64,000 bases of DNA from Actinomycetes bacterium (GTDB lineage: Bacteria; Actinomycetota; Acidimicrobiia; IMCC26256; JANYLB01): positions 99,439-163,438 of the forward strand of contig JANYLB010000026.1 in NCBI GenBank assembly GCA_025363815.1, given 5' to 3'. Shown here in pieces: positions 7,209-14,455 of this stretch (within the stretch, counting starts at the first letter, position 1; each line of letters begins with the position of its first letter). The translations under genes and the position numbers were made by a program. Below the pieces are notes generated by a model. The model searched no databases and was not told the DNA's origin. It saw nothing but the letters and a program-made list of their open reading frames with translations.

Positions 7209-7388
7209 ATGCCCCGGAGGATCTGGACCGCTGCCGAGCTAGAGCGCATGACCCGAGCTGAGCAGCAAGCGATCTTCGAGGACAGCATCATCTGGAATCT
7301 TGACGACGCTCCTCCGGACCTTGTCGCACGCCTGAGGGAAGACGTCGAACGACACATCGCCGAGCACGAACCACGACGGTCCAACTAA
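7209..7388 (+). CDS. Small protein, first gene of an unrecognised two-gene cassette
   Basis: This 59-residue protein (MPRRIWTAAELERMTRAEQQ at the start) is helical and charged, with no cysteines or membrane segment. It has a pattern seen in many small actinobacterial antitoxin-like proteins: a basic N-terminus, an acidic middle (FEDSIIWNLDDAPPDL) and a helical tail. The gene is too short for many gene finders. Third positions are G/C-rich. TAGGCT at 7197-7202 ends six bases before the ATG, so the message could be leaderless. The next gene starts only three bases after its stop. No family is recognised; an antitoxin or adaptor role is inference from size, charge and pairing. Confidence 0.6.
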   Translation: MPRRIWTAAELERMTRAEQQAIFEDSIIWNLDDAPPDLVARLREDVERHIAEHEPRRSN

Positions 7389-7391
7389 CGA

Positions 7392-7700
7392 GTGAGCAAT
7401 CATCGACGCGTCGTTCGGGTCTCGCGCGACGTCTTCGATGAACTCGATCTCGTCCTCGGGCCCGGACGCGGCGAGGACGGCACGCCGTCAGCCAACGATT
7501 TCCTCACGATCGATCTCCTTCCCGTTGTCGACGCATTCGCTACTCGATTCGACGACCTTCCAGAGCTCATCCCGGGACGCCCCGACTATCGAATCCTGAT
7601 CAGCGGCGGCGTCCTCGTCCACGCCATCGCGGTCGCCGGACAACTGGTTTCCGACGGCACCATCGAGATCCTGAAGATCAGAATCGAACTCCGGAGCTAG
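7392..7700 (+). CDS. Protein of unknown function, second gene of the two-gene cassette
   Basis: The protein has 102 residues from a GTG start. The sequence begins with a basic strand (NHRRVVRVS), has an acidic, proline-containing middle (LPELIPGRPDY) and ends in alternating strands (YRILISGGVLVHAIAVAGQL, then IEILKIRIEL). The final strands recall the RelE/ParE core, but the catalytic or basic residues of those toxins are not obvious. Its spacing of three bases from the 59-residue gene implies co-translation. Position among three other toxin-antitoxin-type loci makes a toxin plausible. I do not recognise the family. Confidence 0.55.
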   Translation: MSNHRRVVRVSRDVFDELDLVLGPGRGEDGTPSANDFLTIDLLPVVDAFATRFDDLPELIPGRPDYRILISGGVLVHAIAVAGQLVSDGTIEILKIRIELRS

Positions 7701-7907
7701 GAAGCCTCAACGCACACCCTGGAGCGCGACGTTCGCCACCGGGGACGAGCAGGCGTCGCCACCGGGACGGCTCGATGTCGCGGAGCTGGAACACGCTCTG
7801 CGATGGCGGGGGGTTGGCACCCAGCGCACTCGACGGACCGGACCTGCGCCGCATAGCGAACCCCGATGCGGCGGAGTCTGGAGGACGTTGTCGAAACCAC
7901 AACAGCA

Positions 7908-7953
7908 GTGGAGGTGATGGTGTGATCCTGCAGGACATTGGTGGAGGTGATGG
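7908..7953 (+). repeat. 13-bp direct repeat duplicating the tRNA-Ala 3' end
   Basis: GTGGAGGTGATGG occurs at 7908-7920 and again at 7941-7953. The second copy is the 3' part of the tRNA-Ala gene (minus strand). Short duplications of a tRNA 3' end beside the intact gene are what integrating elements leave behind. The rest of 7701-7907 contains nothing I can recognise. Confidence 0.6.
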
Positions 7954-8015
7954 GACTTGAACCCACGACTTCTACGTTGCGAACGTAGCGCTCTACCGGG
8001 CTGAGCTACACCCCC
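7939..8015 (-). tRNA. tRNA-Ala (anticodon CGC)
   Basis: The minus strand folds into a full cloverleaf. Acceptor GGGGGTG pairs with CACCTCC (one G-T pair), the D arm is AGCTCAGCCCGGTAGAGC, the anticodon arm CTACG-TTCGCAA-CGTAG presents CGC, and the T arm is GTGGG-TTCAAGT-CCCAT. The terminal CCA is encoded (7939-7941). CGC reads the alanine codon GCG, which is heavily used in this GC-rich genome. The gene marks the right edge of the accessory stretch, and tRNA 3' ends are common integration sites. Confidence 0.95.
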
Positions 8016-8058
8016 GGAAGGGCCGAGGGTAGCAAACGCCGCCCGGATGGCTCCGCGC

Positions 8059-8255
8059 CTACGGGAGGTTCTCGACCTGGGTCGGGGTGCACCACGCCGG
8101 GCCGTTGAGCAGGTCGCAGCGCGCCGACGTTCCGCCTGGGATGTTCACGAACCAGGGGGTGCCGAACCGGTTGGCGAGCACGGGGTGGACGACCCGGTAC
8201 CGATCGCGCCGGTACCGATCGCGACGATCTCGGCGCCGCGGCCTACGAGCTGTAC
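8059..8255 (-). pseudogene. Probable gene remnant with a frame change
   Basis: On the minus strand, two adjacent frames look coding in turn. After the stop of the membrane-protein gene the frame reads VQLVGRGAEIVAIGTG with G/C at nearly all third positions. From about 8205 to the TAG at 8059 another frame reads NRFGTPWFVNIPGG and WCTPTQVENLP with the same codon bias. The switch falls at a 15-bp tandem duplication. No start codon with a ribosome binding site serves either part. I read this as the end of a small secreted-type protein gene broken by an indel, but it could be one short gene beginning at an internal GTG. Confidence 0.35.
8195..8224 (+). repeat. 15-bp tandem duplication
   Basis: CGGTACCGATCGCGC (8195-8209) is followed directly by a second copy with one change at the last base (8210-8224). 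It lies within the putative gene remnant, at the place where the apparent coding frame changes. Confidence 0.8.
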
Positions 8256-8750
8256 CTACGACGAGGCGGTGCGACGCAGCGCGAGCTGGGGGGTTGGCTG
8301 CGGCAGGTACCGGACCTTGACCCGTTGCTCCGCGGCGAGCGTACGCATGCGGACGAGCAACACGAGGTAGGTCACAAAGAACGCATCGAGCACGAACTGA
8401 AGACCCCAGACCATCGTAGAACGCGTGAGCAACGCGGCCAGGAACGTCACCGCGGCTGCGCTGAAGAGCCCGACAAGGACATCGCGCCGGCGACGTTGCG
8501 CGTCGGTCATTCCGCGAGGCGCTGCTCCGGGGCGCGGCGCGGGCACCCCCATTGTTCCGGCCAGTGACATGGGGGCCGGAGGGGCCGGACGGGAGGCCGT
8601 GAACCCACCGGTCCGCCCGATGACACCGAGCTTGTAGGTGAAGTCGCCAATTGAGTCGCCGCGGCGACGTTCGGTGCGAGCCTTGACCAGCGGTGGAATC
8701 AACACCGCTGCCCAGAGCACGGCAAGGATCAGCAATACGGGAATGGCCAA
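8256..8750 (-). CDS. GlpR/SepX-like divisome membrane protein
   Basis: This 164-residue protein has one membrane helix at the very N-terminus (residues 3-22), then a basic, proline- and alanine-rich cytoplasmic linker (23-90), then two adjacent helices (about 91-108 and 114-134) and a short basic tail. That topology, and a location in a cluster with galU and moeA, match the gephyrin-like-protein receptor GlpR of Corynebacterium and Mycobacterium (Rv0996 type) and Streptomyces SepX, which help organise FtsZ-based division. The linker is shorter than in those proteins. Assignment is by layout and neighbourhood; sequence identity is not something I can measure here. Confidence 0.55.
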   Translation of the reverse strand: MAIPVLLILAVLWAAVLIPPLVKARTERRRGDSIGDFTYKLGVIGRTGGFTASRPAPPAPMSLAGTMGVPAPRPGAAPRGMTDAQRRRRDVLVGLFSAAAVTFLAALLTRSTMVWGLQFVLDAFFVTYLVLLVRMRTLAAEQRVKVRYLPQPTPQLALRRTASS

Positions 8751-8920
8751 GCTCCTCGACGCCCTTTCGTGTCGCGGAAGCTAACAAGAAGTGTCTTCTG
8801 AGCGGGGGATGCCCGGAGGACCTGCGGGGTCAATGCAATCGCGAGCGCGACCACCGCGTCAAGCGCGCACCCGAACCGATGTTCGACGCGTCGGTGCGCG
8901 ACACCCGCCCAGCAGCCCCG

Positions 8921-9421
8921 TCAGCGGTCGAACTCGTCGGAATTTTCTGATGGGCGACGCCACATTCCGGAACGCCCACCGGCTTTCTCCCACAATGCGA
9001 TCTCACCGATCGTCATGCCCCGATCGACCGATTTGCACATGTCGTAGATCGTGAGCGCGGCAATCGCGCACGCGGTCATCGCTTCCATCTCGACGCCGGT
9101 GCGGTCGATTGTCTCGACCTGCGCCTCCACCTCTACGTGCAGCTCTTCGATGCGGAAGTTGACGAACACAGACCCGACCAGCAGCGGATGACACAACGGC
9201 AACAGATTCGGTGTCTGCTTCGCGGCTTGAATACCGGCAACGCGGGCTACGGCCAACACGTCACCCTTCGAGATGGCACCCGACGCGATCTTCGACGCCG
9301 TCTCGGACTTCATGTGCACACGGCCCCGAGCGTTCGCCCGACGGTGGGTGGCCTCCTTGGCGGTGACGTCGACCATTCGGGCCCGGCCCAAGGGGTCGAT
9401 GTGCGTGAACTCAGACGGCAT
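8921..9421 (-). CDS. moaC: Cyclic pyranopterin monophosphate synthase MoaC
   Basis: MoaC converts 3',8-cH2GTP, the MoaA product, to cyclic pyranopterin monophosphate in molybdenum cofactor synthesis. The 166-residue protein from ATG 9421 has the family length and motifs: MVDVTAKEATHRRA near the start, LLPLCHPL, GVEMEAMTA, and the C-terminal EKAGGRSG (usually KSGGKSG). An upstream in-frame start to 9478 adds a non-conserved stretch and is not preferred. It lies 105 bases downstream of moaA in the same direction, so the two are probably expressed together. Confidence 0.95.
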   Translation of the reverse strand: MPSEFTHIDPLGRARMVDVTAKEATHRRANARGRVHMKSETASKIASGAISKGDVLAVARVAGIQAAKQTPNLLPLCHPLLVGSVFVNFRIEELHVEVEAQVETIDRTGVEMEAMTACAIAALTIYDMCKSVDRGMTIGEIALWEKAGGRSGMWRRPSENSDEFDR

Positions 9422-9526
9422 CGGGGTTCGCTCCGCTCGCTCGTCGCTCAGCAGGGGCCCGATCACAGATCGGGGCAATCAGGCAACAGTGTAGGTGCAG
9501 GTCAGCGGGTCAGGCCCCAGGAGGCC

Positions 9527-10537
9527 TCAGCCGCCTATCTGGCTCATCGAGCGGGTCGGCCGCACAAAGTCGACCCGGGCAATTCGGTGACCGGCCCACT
9601 TCGTCCCTACCGCGCGCGCAATCATCGTGGCGATCTCGTCGTCGGTGGCATCGGCGCGAATGATCGCCCGGAGGTCGAACTCCTCGAGCGCGAACAGGCA
9701 CGTCCGAAACTTGCCCTCGGCAGTCAACCGAACGCGATCGCAGTTGCCACAGAACGGTTCGGTCACACTCGCGATGACACCGACGTCGCCTCCACCGTCG
9801 CGGTACGAGAACCGAGCCGCCGGCTCGACGTGCTCACCGGCGCGCGCCTCGCGAGCATCAAGATCCAGCGGGAACACCGCATCGATCCGCTCGAGGATCT
9901 CGCGCGCGGGAACGACCTGATCGAGGTTCCACCCGCCATCGGCGTCGAGCGGCATGAACTCGATGAAGCGGACACCAACGCCGATTTCGCGTCCGAATGC
10001 AGCCAGATCAACTACCTCGTCGTCGTTCACCCCTCGCATGACGACACAGTTGATCTTGACCGGTCCAAGCCCAGCCGCCAACGCGGCGTCGATCCCCGCC
10101 AGCGTGTTGTCGAGTTCGGGCCGGCGAGTCAGGCGCTCGAACACATCGGGCTTGAGGCTGTCGAGCGAGACGTTGACCCGTCGAAGGCCGGCCGCGGCGA
10201 GATCGCCGGCGATCTTGGCGAGACGGACCCCGTTGGTGGTCATCGCGAGGTCGACACCGAGCGGCGCGAGCATCTCGAACAGCCTGGGAAGTTGCGCTCG
10301 CACCGTCGGCTCTCCGCCGGTGATCCGGATCCCCGAGAATGCCCAGCGCTCTACACAGATCCGGGCGATTCGCGCGAGCTCTTCGTAAGTGAGCAGATCT
10401 GACCTCGGCAGCCAGTCGAGACCCTCCGCCGGCATGCAGTAGGTGCAGCGGAAATTGCAGCGATCCGTCACCGAGAGGCGCAGATCCTCGACGCGGCGCC
10501 CGAACGGATCAACCAGCGCGTCCGGTACCGAAGGCAT
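9527..10537 (-). CDS. moaA: GTP 3',8-cyclase MoaA
   Basis: This is a radical-SAM enzyme that opens molybdenum cofactor synthesis by rearranging GTP. The 336-residue protein carries the N-terminal cluster motif CNFRCTYC (Cys 27, 31, 34), the SAM-binding ITGGEPTVR, and the second [4Fe-4S] site FCGNCDRVR with a third cysteine in FRTCLF. It ends in the conserved C-terminal Gly-Gly (SQIGG), which completes the active site. Everything needed for activity is visible. It is followed by moaC, with moeA about 480 bases upstream in the same direction. Confidence 0.97.
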   Translation of the reverse strand: MPSVPDALVDPFGRRVEDLRLSVTDRCNFRCTYCMPAEGLDWLPRSDLLTYEELARIARICVERWAFSGIRITGGEPTVRAQLPRLFEMLAPLGVDLAMTTNGVRLAKIAGDLAAAGLRRVNVSLDSLKPDVFERLTRRPELDNTLAGIDAALAAGLGPVKINCVVMRGVNDDEVVDLAAFGREIGVGVRFIEFMPLDADGGWNLDQVVPAREILERIDAVFPLDLDAREARAGEHVEPAARFSYRDGGGDVGVIASVTEPFCGNCDRVRLTAEGKFRTCLFALEEFDLRAIIRADATDDEIATMIARAVGTKWAGHRIARVDFVRPTRSMSQIGG

Positions 10538-10681
10538 GGGCCCAGGCTAGGCGCGCGGAGCCCTCAGCTCTCCGGAGGACCCGCCTCGAGGAATCGGGTC
10601 GAAGGTTGGGCCGATCGCCTCATGAAGCCGGGAGGGTGCCGTGGTGCAATCGATCCACACCCGACCCCCAGGGAGTGTCCG

Positions 10682-10909
10682 ATGCGATTGGCTCGTTCCA
10701 TCATGTGCACCTCGGCGATCATCATCGCTTTCGGTGCCGCCAACGTGGCGATGGCGACTGCCGGCGCACCCACGCACACAGCGCCGTTCGTGACCTGCGC
10801 CACCCCCGTGACCGTCGACGGGGCCGTTGAGCTCTCGTCGGCGCGGGCAGCGCGCGGGACCGCCCTGACGCCATCGGTACCCGGCGAGATCTGCACCCTC
10901 ACGCCCTAG
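10682..10909 (+). CDS. Small secreted protein of unknown function
   Basis: The 75-residue protein starts at the ATG at 10682, with AGGGAG seven bases upstream. Residues 1-27 form a signal peptide (RLARSIMCTSAIIIAFGAAN) ending near AMATA. The mature part of about 48 residues is threonine/alanine-rich with two cysteines (39 and 71) that could form a disulfide. Third positions are G/C-rich, supporting this frame over the overlapping minus-strand frame. It stands alone between moaA and moeA, on the opposite strand to both, and ends just before a strong hairpin. No family recognised. Confidence 0.6.
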   Translation: MRLARSIMCTSAIIIAFGAANVAMATAGAPTHTAPFVTCATPVTVDGAVELSSARAARGTALTPSVPGEICTLTP

Positions 10910-10963
10910 CGGCGCCACCGACCCAACCAAGTTTCGACCAATCTCAGATCGCGCGGGAGGCGA

Positions 10964-10997
10964 GGTTTCCGGGGGTCGGGGGCGACCCCCGGAAACC
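10964..10997. terminator. Bidirectional hairpin between convergent genes
   Basis: GGTTTCCGGGGGTC (10964-10977) pairs perfectly with 10984-10997 across a six-base loop. It lies between the end of the small secreted protein gene (rightward) and the end of moeA (leftward), so it can serve both. No marked T run follows on either side. Confidence 0.65.
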
Positions 10998-11013
10998 AGT
11001 TCCAGATGCGGTC

Positions 11014-12243
11014 TCAGTGATCGGGATTCGCAGCGCGGAGCAGCATCACACGCAACTCGTCGCCGGCTTCGACACCCGGTCCATCGGGAAGCAACGCGAG
11101 GCCATCGGCCGCGGCCATTGCCGACAACGCGTTGCTCGCTTGGGTACCGCTGCGCACCACACGGTACCGACCACTGTCATCGACGCGAACCCGAACGCGA
11201 TCGAGATGTAGCTTCCCGTCGGCTCGCCGCAGCATCGGCTCATCGGCGATCGCTGCTACCTCGGGGCGGTGGATCACTCTGTGACCCGACATCTGGAGCA
11301 GCGCCGGGCGGGCAAAGAGCTCGAAGCTCACCAGCGAGCTGACCGGGTTTCCGGGGAGTCCGAAGATCGGCGTCGCGTCGACAACACCGAACGCGAGCGG
11401 TTTCGCCGGCCGGATCGCGACCTGTGACCATCGCAGTACGCCGAGCCGCTCGAGCGCGGCCTTCACATAGTCATAGTCGCCCACCGAAACACCGCCACTC
11501 GTCAACACCGCGTCGCATCGCTCGATGCCCCGCTCGAGCCGCCGGGTGATCAAGGCTTCGTCGTCACGCGCGACGCCGAGATCGACTGGTTCACACCCCG
11601 CGTCGGCGAGCAACGCGAGCAGCATCGGCCGGTTCGAATCACGGATCTGACCGGGCGCCAACCGACGCGGGCCCTCGACCAGCTCGTCGCCGGTCGAGAG
11701 CACCCCGACGCGAGCGCGAGCGTGCACCGCGATCTCGCTGAGCCCGAGAGTCGCGAGCACGCCCACATGCGCGGCGCCCAACAGCGTTCCGGCATCGAAC
11801 ACGGTTGTGCCACTCACGACGTCGCCACCGACCGGGCGAACGTGATCGCCCGACTGCGCACGAACCTGCACCAACACGGAGTCGTCACCTACGCGTTCGG
11901 TCCGCTCGACCATGACGATCGCGTCTGCACCCGCGGGCATCGGCGCGCCAGTCATGATCCGAATCGCTTCGCCCGCAGCGACGGCAACCGTCGGGGCCTG
12001 ACCCGCAGGAAGCTCACCGACCACCCGAAGACGGATCGGAGCCGCTGGGCTTGCCCCGTCGGTATCGGCTGCGCGCACCGCGTAGCCGTCCATCGCGGTG
12101 TTGGCGAACGGCGGGACGGATTCTCGCGCGATGAGCGACTCCGCCATCACCGCGCCGAGCGCTTCACCGAGCGGAACGCGGTTAACCCCCAAGTGGGGGA
12201 CGGCGGCCAGGATCTCCGCTTGAACTTCGGCCAGTGGGCGCAT
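11014..12243 (-). CDS. moeA: Molybdopterin molybdotransferase MoeA / gephyrin-like protein Glp
   Basis: The 409-residue protein has the MoeA layout. An N-terminal domain with PLGEALGAVMAE and FANTAMDGYAVR is followed by the molybdopterin-binding core with LSTGDELVEG, TSGGVSVGDYDYV and GLPGNPVSS, and then the C-terminal MoeA beta-barrel domain. It inserts molybdate into molybdopterin-AMP. In Corynebacterium and Mycobacterium the galU-linked MoeA paralogue (Glp) also binds FtsZ and the membrane receptor GlpR. Here moeA sits 51 bases downstream of galU and shares its neighbourhood with a GlpR-like gene, so a second role in division is plausible. The real moaA/moaC genes nearby argue for cofactor synthesis as well. 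Confidence 0.93.
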   Translation of the reverse strand: MRPLAEVQAEILAAVPHLGVNRVPLGEALGAVMAESLIARESVPPFANTAMDGYAVRAADTDGASPAAPIRLRVVGELPAGQAPTVAVAAGEAIRIMTGAPMPAGADAIVMVERTERVGDDSVLVQVRAQSGDHVRPVGGDVVSGTTVFDAGTLLGAAHVGVLATLGLSEIAVHARARVGVLSTGDELVEGPRRLAPGQIRDSNRPMLLALLADAGCEPVDLGVARDDEALITRRLERGIERCDAVLTSGGVSVGDYDYVKAALERLGVLRWSQVAIRPAKPLAFGVVDATPIFGLPGNPVSSLVSFELFARPALLQMSGHRVIHRPEVAAIADEPMLRRADGKLHLDRVRVRVDDSGRYRVVRSGTQASNALSAMAAADGLALLPDGPGVEAGDELRVMLLRAANPDH

Positions 12244-12294
12244 GCGCCCGAGACTACGACGCCGGACTATTGGTCGACCCCGCCTCCATCGGCC

Positions 12295-13185
12295 CTAGAT
12301 GAGACCGCGCCGATGCATCAGGTCGACGAGGAACGCCGAGAACTCGGGGCCGAGGTCGGGGCGATCGAGCGCGAGCTCGACGTTCGCGTAGAGAAAGTCG
12401 AGCTTCTGGCCGATGTCGAAGCGCCCGTGCTCGAACGTGCGTCCGTAGACCGTCTGCGAGTCGAGCAACAGCTGGATCGCGTCGGTGAGCTGAAGCTCCC
12501 CGCCGGCGCCAGGCTTGATGCGATCGAGCGCATCGAAGATCTCGGGCGTGAACACGTACCGACCCATCACAGCCAGGTTCGAGGGGGCCTCCTCGCGTTG
12601 CGGCTTCTCGACGATGGAACGGACGGTAACGAGCTCACCGTCGACGGCTTCGGGCTCGACACAGCCATAGGACGAGATGCGGTCGGGGCCGACCTCTTTG
12701 AGCGCGAGCACGGAACGCCCGTAGCGCTGGTGCAGGTCGAGCATGGAAATAAGGAGCTGTGAGTCGTCGACCATGATGTCGTCACCGAGCAAAACCGCGA
12801 ACGGCTCGTCGCCTACGTGCTCGCGTGCCGCCGACACCGCGTGTCCGAGCCCGAGGGGGTCGCGCTGGCGGATGAAGTGGATGTTGCCGAGATCAGAGGT
12901 CTCCTGGACCTCCTTGAGCAGGTCGTGCTTGCCCTTCTGCTCCAGGTAGAACTCGAGCTCGAAGTTGCGGTCGAAATGGTCCTCGATCGCGCGCTTGCCC
13001 CGACCCGTGATCACAAGGATGTCGGTCAGACCCGCCCGAACGGCCTCCTCGACGACGTATTGGATCGACGGCTTGTCGACGACGGGCAGCATCTCCTTCG
13101 GCTGGCTCTTCGTGGCCGGAAGAAACCGGGTGCCGAGCCCCGCCGCAGGAATCACGGCCTTGCGAACCCTGTCGGTGCCACTCAT
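12295..13185 (-). CDS. galU: UTP-glucose-1-phosphate uridylyltransferase GalU
   Basis: GalU makes UDP-glucose from UTP and glucose-1-phosphate, feeding wall polysaccharides, trehalose and glucosylglycerate. The 296-residue protein has the family length. The nucleotide-binding loop VIPAAGLGTRFLPATKSQPK is followed by EMLPVVDKPSIQYVVEEA, then GLGHAVSAA, DDIM (the metal-binding aspartate) and SIVEKP. It is upstream of moeA on the same strand, the same order as in mycobacteria. The UDP-glucose it makes would also supply the otsA/treT/gpgS genes further along the window. Confidence 0.95.
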   Translation of the reverse strand: MSGTDRVRKAVIPAAGLGTRFLPATKSQPKEMLPVVDKPSIQYVVEEAVRAGLTDILVITGRGKRAIEDHFDRNFELEFYLEQKGKHDLLKEVQETSDLGNIHFIRQRDPLGLGHAVSAAREHVGDEPFAVLLGDDIMVDDSQLLISMLDLHQRYGRSVLALKEVGPDRISSYGCVEPEAVDGELVTVRSIVEKPQREEAPSNLAVMGRYVFTPEIFDALDRIKPGAGGELQLTDAIQLLLDSQTVYGRTFEHGRFDIGQKLDFLYANVELALDRPDLGPEFSAFLVDLMHRRGLI

Positions 13186-13281
13186 GTCGAGCCTCGTCCC
13201 TTGGTATCGATCAACCGTGCGTGCATCGGCGCGCCCGACCTTCAGGTTGAGGCAGGCGAATTACGGCGCAGATCGGCCTGG

Positions 13282-13905
13282 TCACGGCGCGTCCTCTTCC
13301 CGTCGCGGGAGCTCGGGTTCCTCGCCTCGGACCAAGCGCCGAAGATTGGCCGTGTGGCGAGCGACGATCACGACCGCCAACCCCGCGAGCACGGCGACCT
13401 CTATCCAGTCATAACCGCCGGCAATCGCCAGGAGCGGAAAGGCGACGGTACAGACGACCGACGCGATCGACGCCCGCTTGAGCACCCGGGCCAGCACGAA
13501 CCACGCGACAGCGAGCCCGGCAACGACCCAGGGGAACAGCACGACCAGCGCGCCGCTCGCGGTCGCGACGCCCTTACCCCCCCTGAACCGCCGGGTCACA
13601 GGGAGCATGTGGCCGAGCACCGCGGCAATCCCGAGCGCGTACGAACCGGTTCGTCCGCCCACGGCGAGCCCGAGCCCGGCGGCCAGGGTGCCCTTCAGGA
13701 AGTCGGCGACCATTACGGCCGCGCCGGCCTTCCAGCCCATCAGCCGGGTGACGTTCGACGCACCCGGGTTCCCCGAACCCTCTGCGAGCACGTCGTGACC
13801 GCCGGCGCGGGCCACCAGCGCAGCGCTGGGAAAGGTTCCGAGCAGATAGGCGGGAACCACAAGCAAGGCGATCGGGAGCACGGCAATGACGACGGCGGCG
13901 AACAT
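13282..13905 (-). CDS. plsY: Acyl-phosphate:glycerol-3-phosphate acyltransferase PlsY
   Basis: PlsY is the membrane enzyme that acylates glycerol-3-phosphate from acyl-phosphate, the first step of phospholipid synthesis. The 207-residue, five-helix protein has all three cytoplasmic motifs: SGNPGASNV, VLGHMLPV with RRFRGGKGVAT, and RHTANLRRL. A charged tail (LVRGEEPELPRREED) follows. It ends 96 bases upstream of galU. Its start faces the Ruc-type gene, and the CIRCE element lies between them (about 88 bases from this start), so heat-shock repression might also touch it. Confidence 0.93.
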   Translation of the reverse strand: MFAAVVIAVLPIALLVVPAYLLGTFPSAALVARAGGHDVLAEGSGNPGASNVTRLMGWKAGAAVMVADFLKGTLAAGLGLAVGGRTGSYALGIAAVLGHMLPVTRRFRGGKGVATASGALVVLFPWVVAGLAVAWFVLARVLKRASIASVVCTVAFPLLAIAGGYDWIEVAVLAGLAVVIVARHTANLRRLVRGEEPELPRREEDAP

Positions 13906-13992
13906 CTGGCTCCATCTTGGTCGCGTCGGTCAAGACCACCCGGCCGGGAGCCGCCGGCCCTCGCAATGGCCGCCGGGCCGGTCGCGATATCA

Positions 13993-14019
13993 TTAGCACT
14001 CGACCAAGCCGAGTGCTAA
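13993..14019 (+). promoter_or_regulatory. CIRCE element (HrcA operator)
   Basis: TTAGCACTC (13993-14001), nine bases, then GAGTGCTAA (14011-14019): a perfect match to the CIRCE consensus. It ends 22 bases before the ATG of the zinc-ribbon gene. HrcA bound here blocks transcription until heat or protein stress. The same element, also perfect, precedes groEL at 42302. Confidence 0.95.
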
Positions 14020-14041
14020 CCCCGTGCCCCGAGGACCCACC

Positions 14042-14455
14042 ATGCCGACCTACGAGTACGCCTGTAGCAAGTGCGGTGAGCGCTTCGACATCTATCAGTC
14101 GTTCAGCGACGAGCCACTGAAGAAGCACAAGAGTTGCGGCGGCAAGCTGACCAAGGTGTTCGGCCCCGTCGGGATCGTTCTCAAAGGCTCCGGCTTCTAC
14201 AAGACCGACAACCGGTCGTCATCGACCATCAAGGCCGCGAAGAAGGACTCCGAATCGTCGTCGTCCGAGTCGAGCCAGGGAAGCGCCGCGTCAGAATCGG
14301 GATCGAGCACCTCCTCCTCGGACTCCTCGAAATCGGACTCCTCGAAATCCGACTCTGCAAAATCCGACTCCTCCAAGCCGTCTGAATCCAAGAAATCAGA
14401 CTCATCGAAGAAGACCGACACGAAGTCGTCGCCCGCCAACGCCAAATCGGCCTGA
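14042..14455 (+). CDS. FmdB-type zinc-ribbon, serine-rich protein (Ruc/Rv0991c-like chaperone)
   Basis: The 137-residue protein starts with MPTYEYACSKCGERF, a zinc ribbon of the FmdB family, and continues with GIVLKGSGFYKTD, conserved in this group. After residue ~60 it is an intrinsically disordered Ser/Lys/Asp tail with DSSKS repeats. This is the architecture of M. tuberculosis Rv0991c (Ruc), a redox-activated chaperone co-regulated with hsp60/hsp70. The perfect CIRCE in front fits that role. The zinc ligands appear to be Cys8, Cys11, His29 and Cys32, with His in place of the third cysteine of Rv0991c, which could change redox sensitivity. The ATG at 14042 is chosen over the frame start at 14024. 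Confidence 0.85.
   Translation: MPTYEYACSKCGERFDIYQSFSDEPLKKHKSCGGKLTKVFGPVGIVLKGSGFYKTDNRSSSTIKAAKKDSESSSSESSQGSAASESGSSTSSSDSSKSDSSKSDSAKSDSSKPSESKKSDSSKKTDTKSSPANAKSA
14321..14380 (+). repeat. Four 15-bp tandem units inside the serine-rich gene
   Basis: Units GACTCCTCGAAATCG (14321-14335), one with a single change (14336-14350), and two more diverged units (14351-14365 and 14366-14380) encode D-S-S/A-K-S/P steps of the disordered tail. Such repeats can expand or shrink without changing the frame. Confidence 0.85.

Noticed and set aside
6935..7384. A 149-codon leftward frame as a full-length toxin.
   Set aside because: It has serine/arginine-rich shadow composition and no toxin features. 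It overlaps the better supported rightward small genes.
2868..7953. A simple attL/attR pair bounding a 5-kb island.
   Set aside because: The two tRNA-end-like sequences face each other instead of being direct repeats, and no integrase gene is present, so a standard element cannot be claimed.
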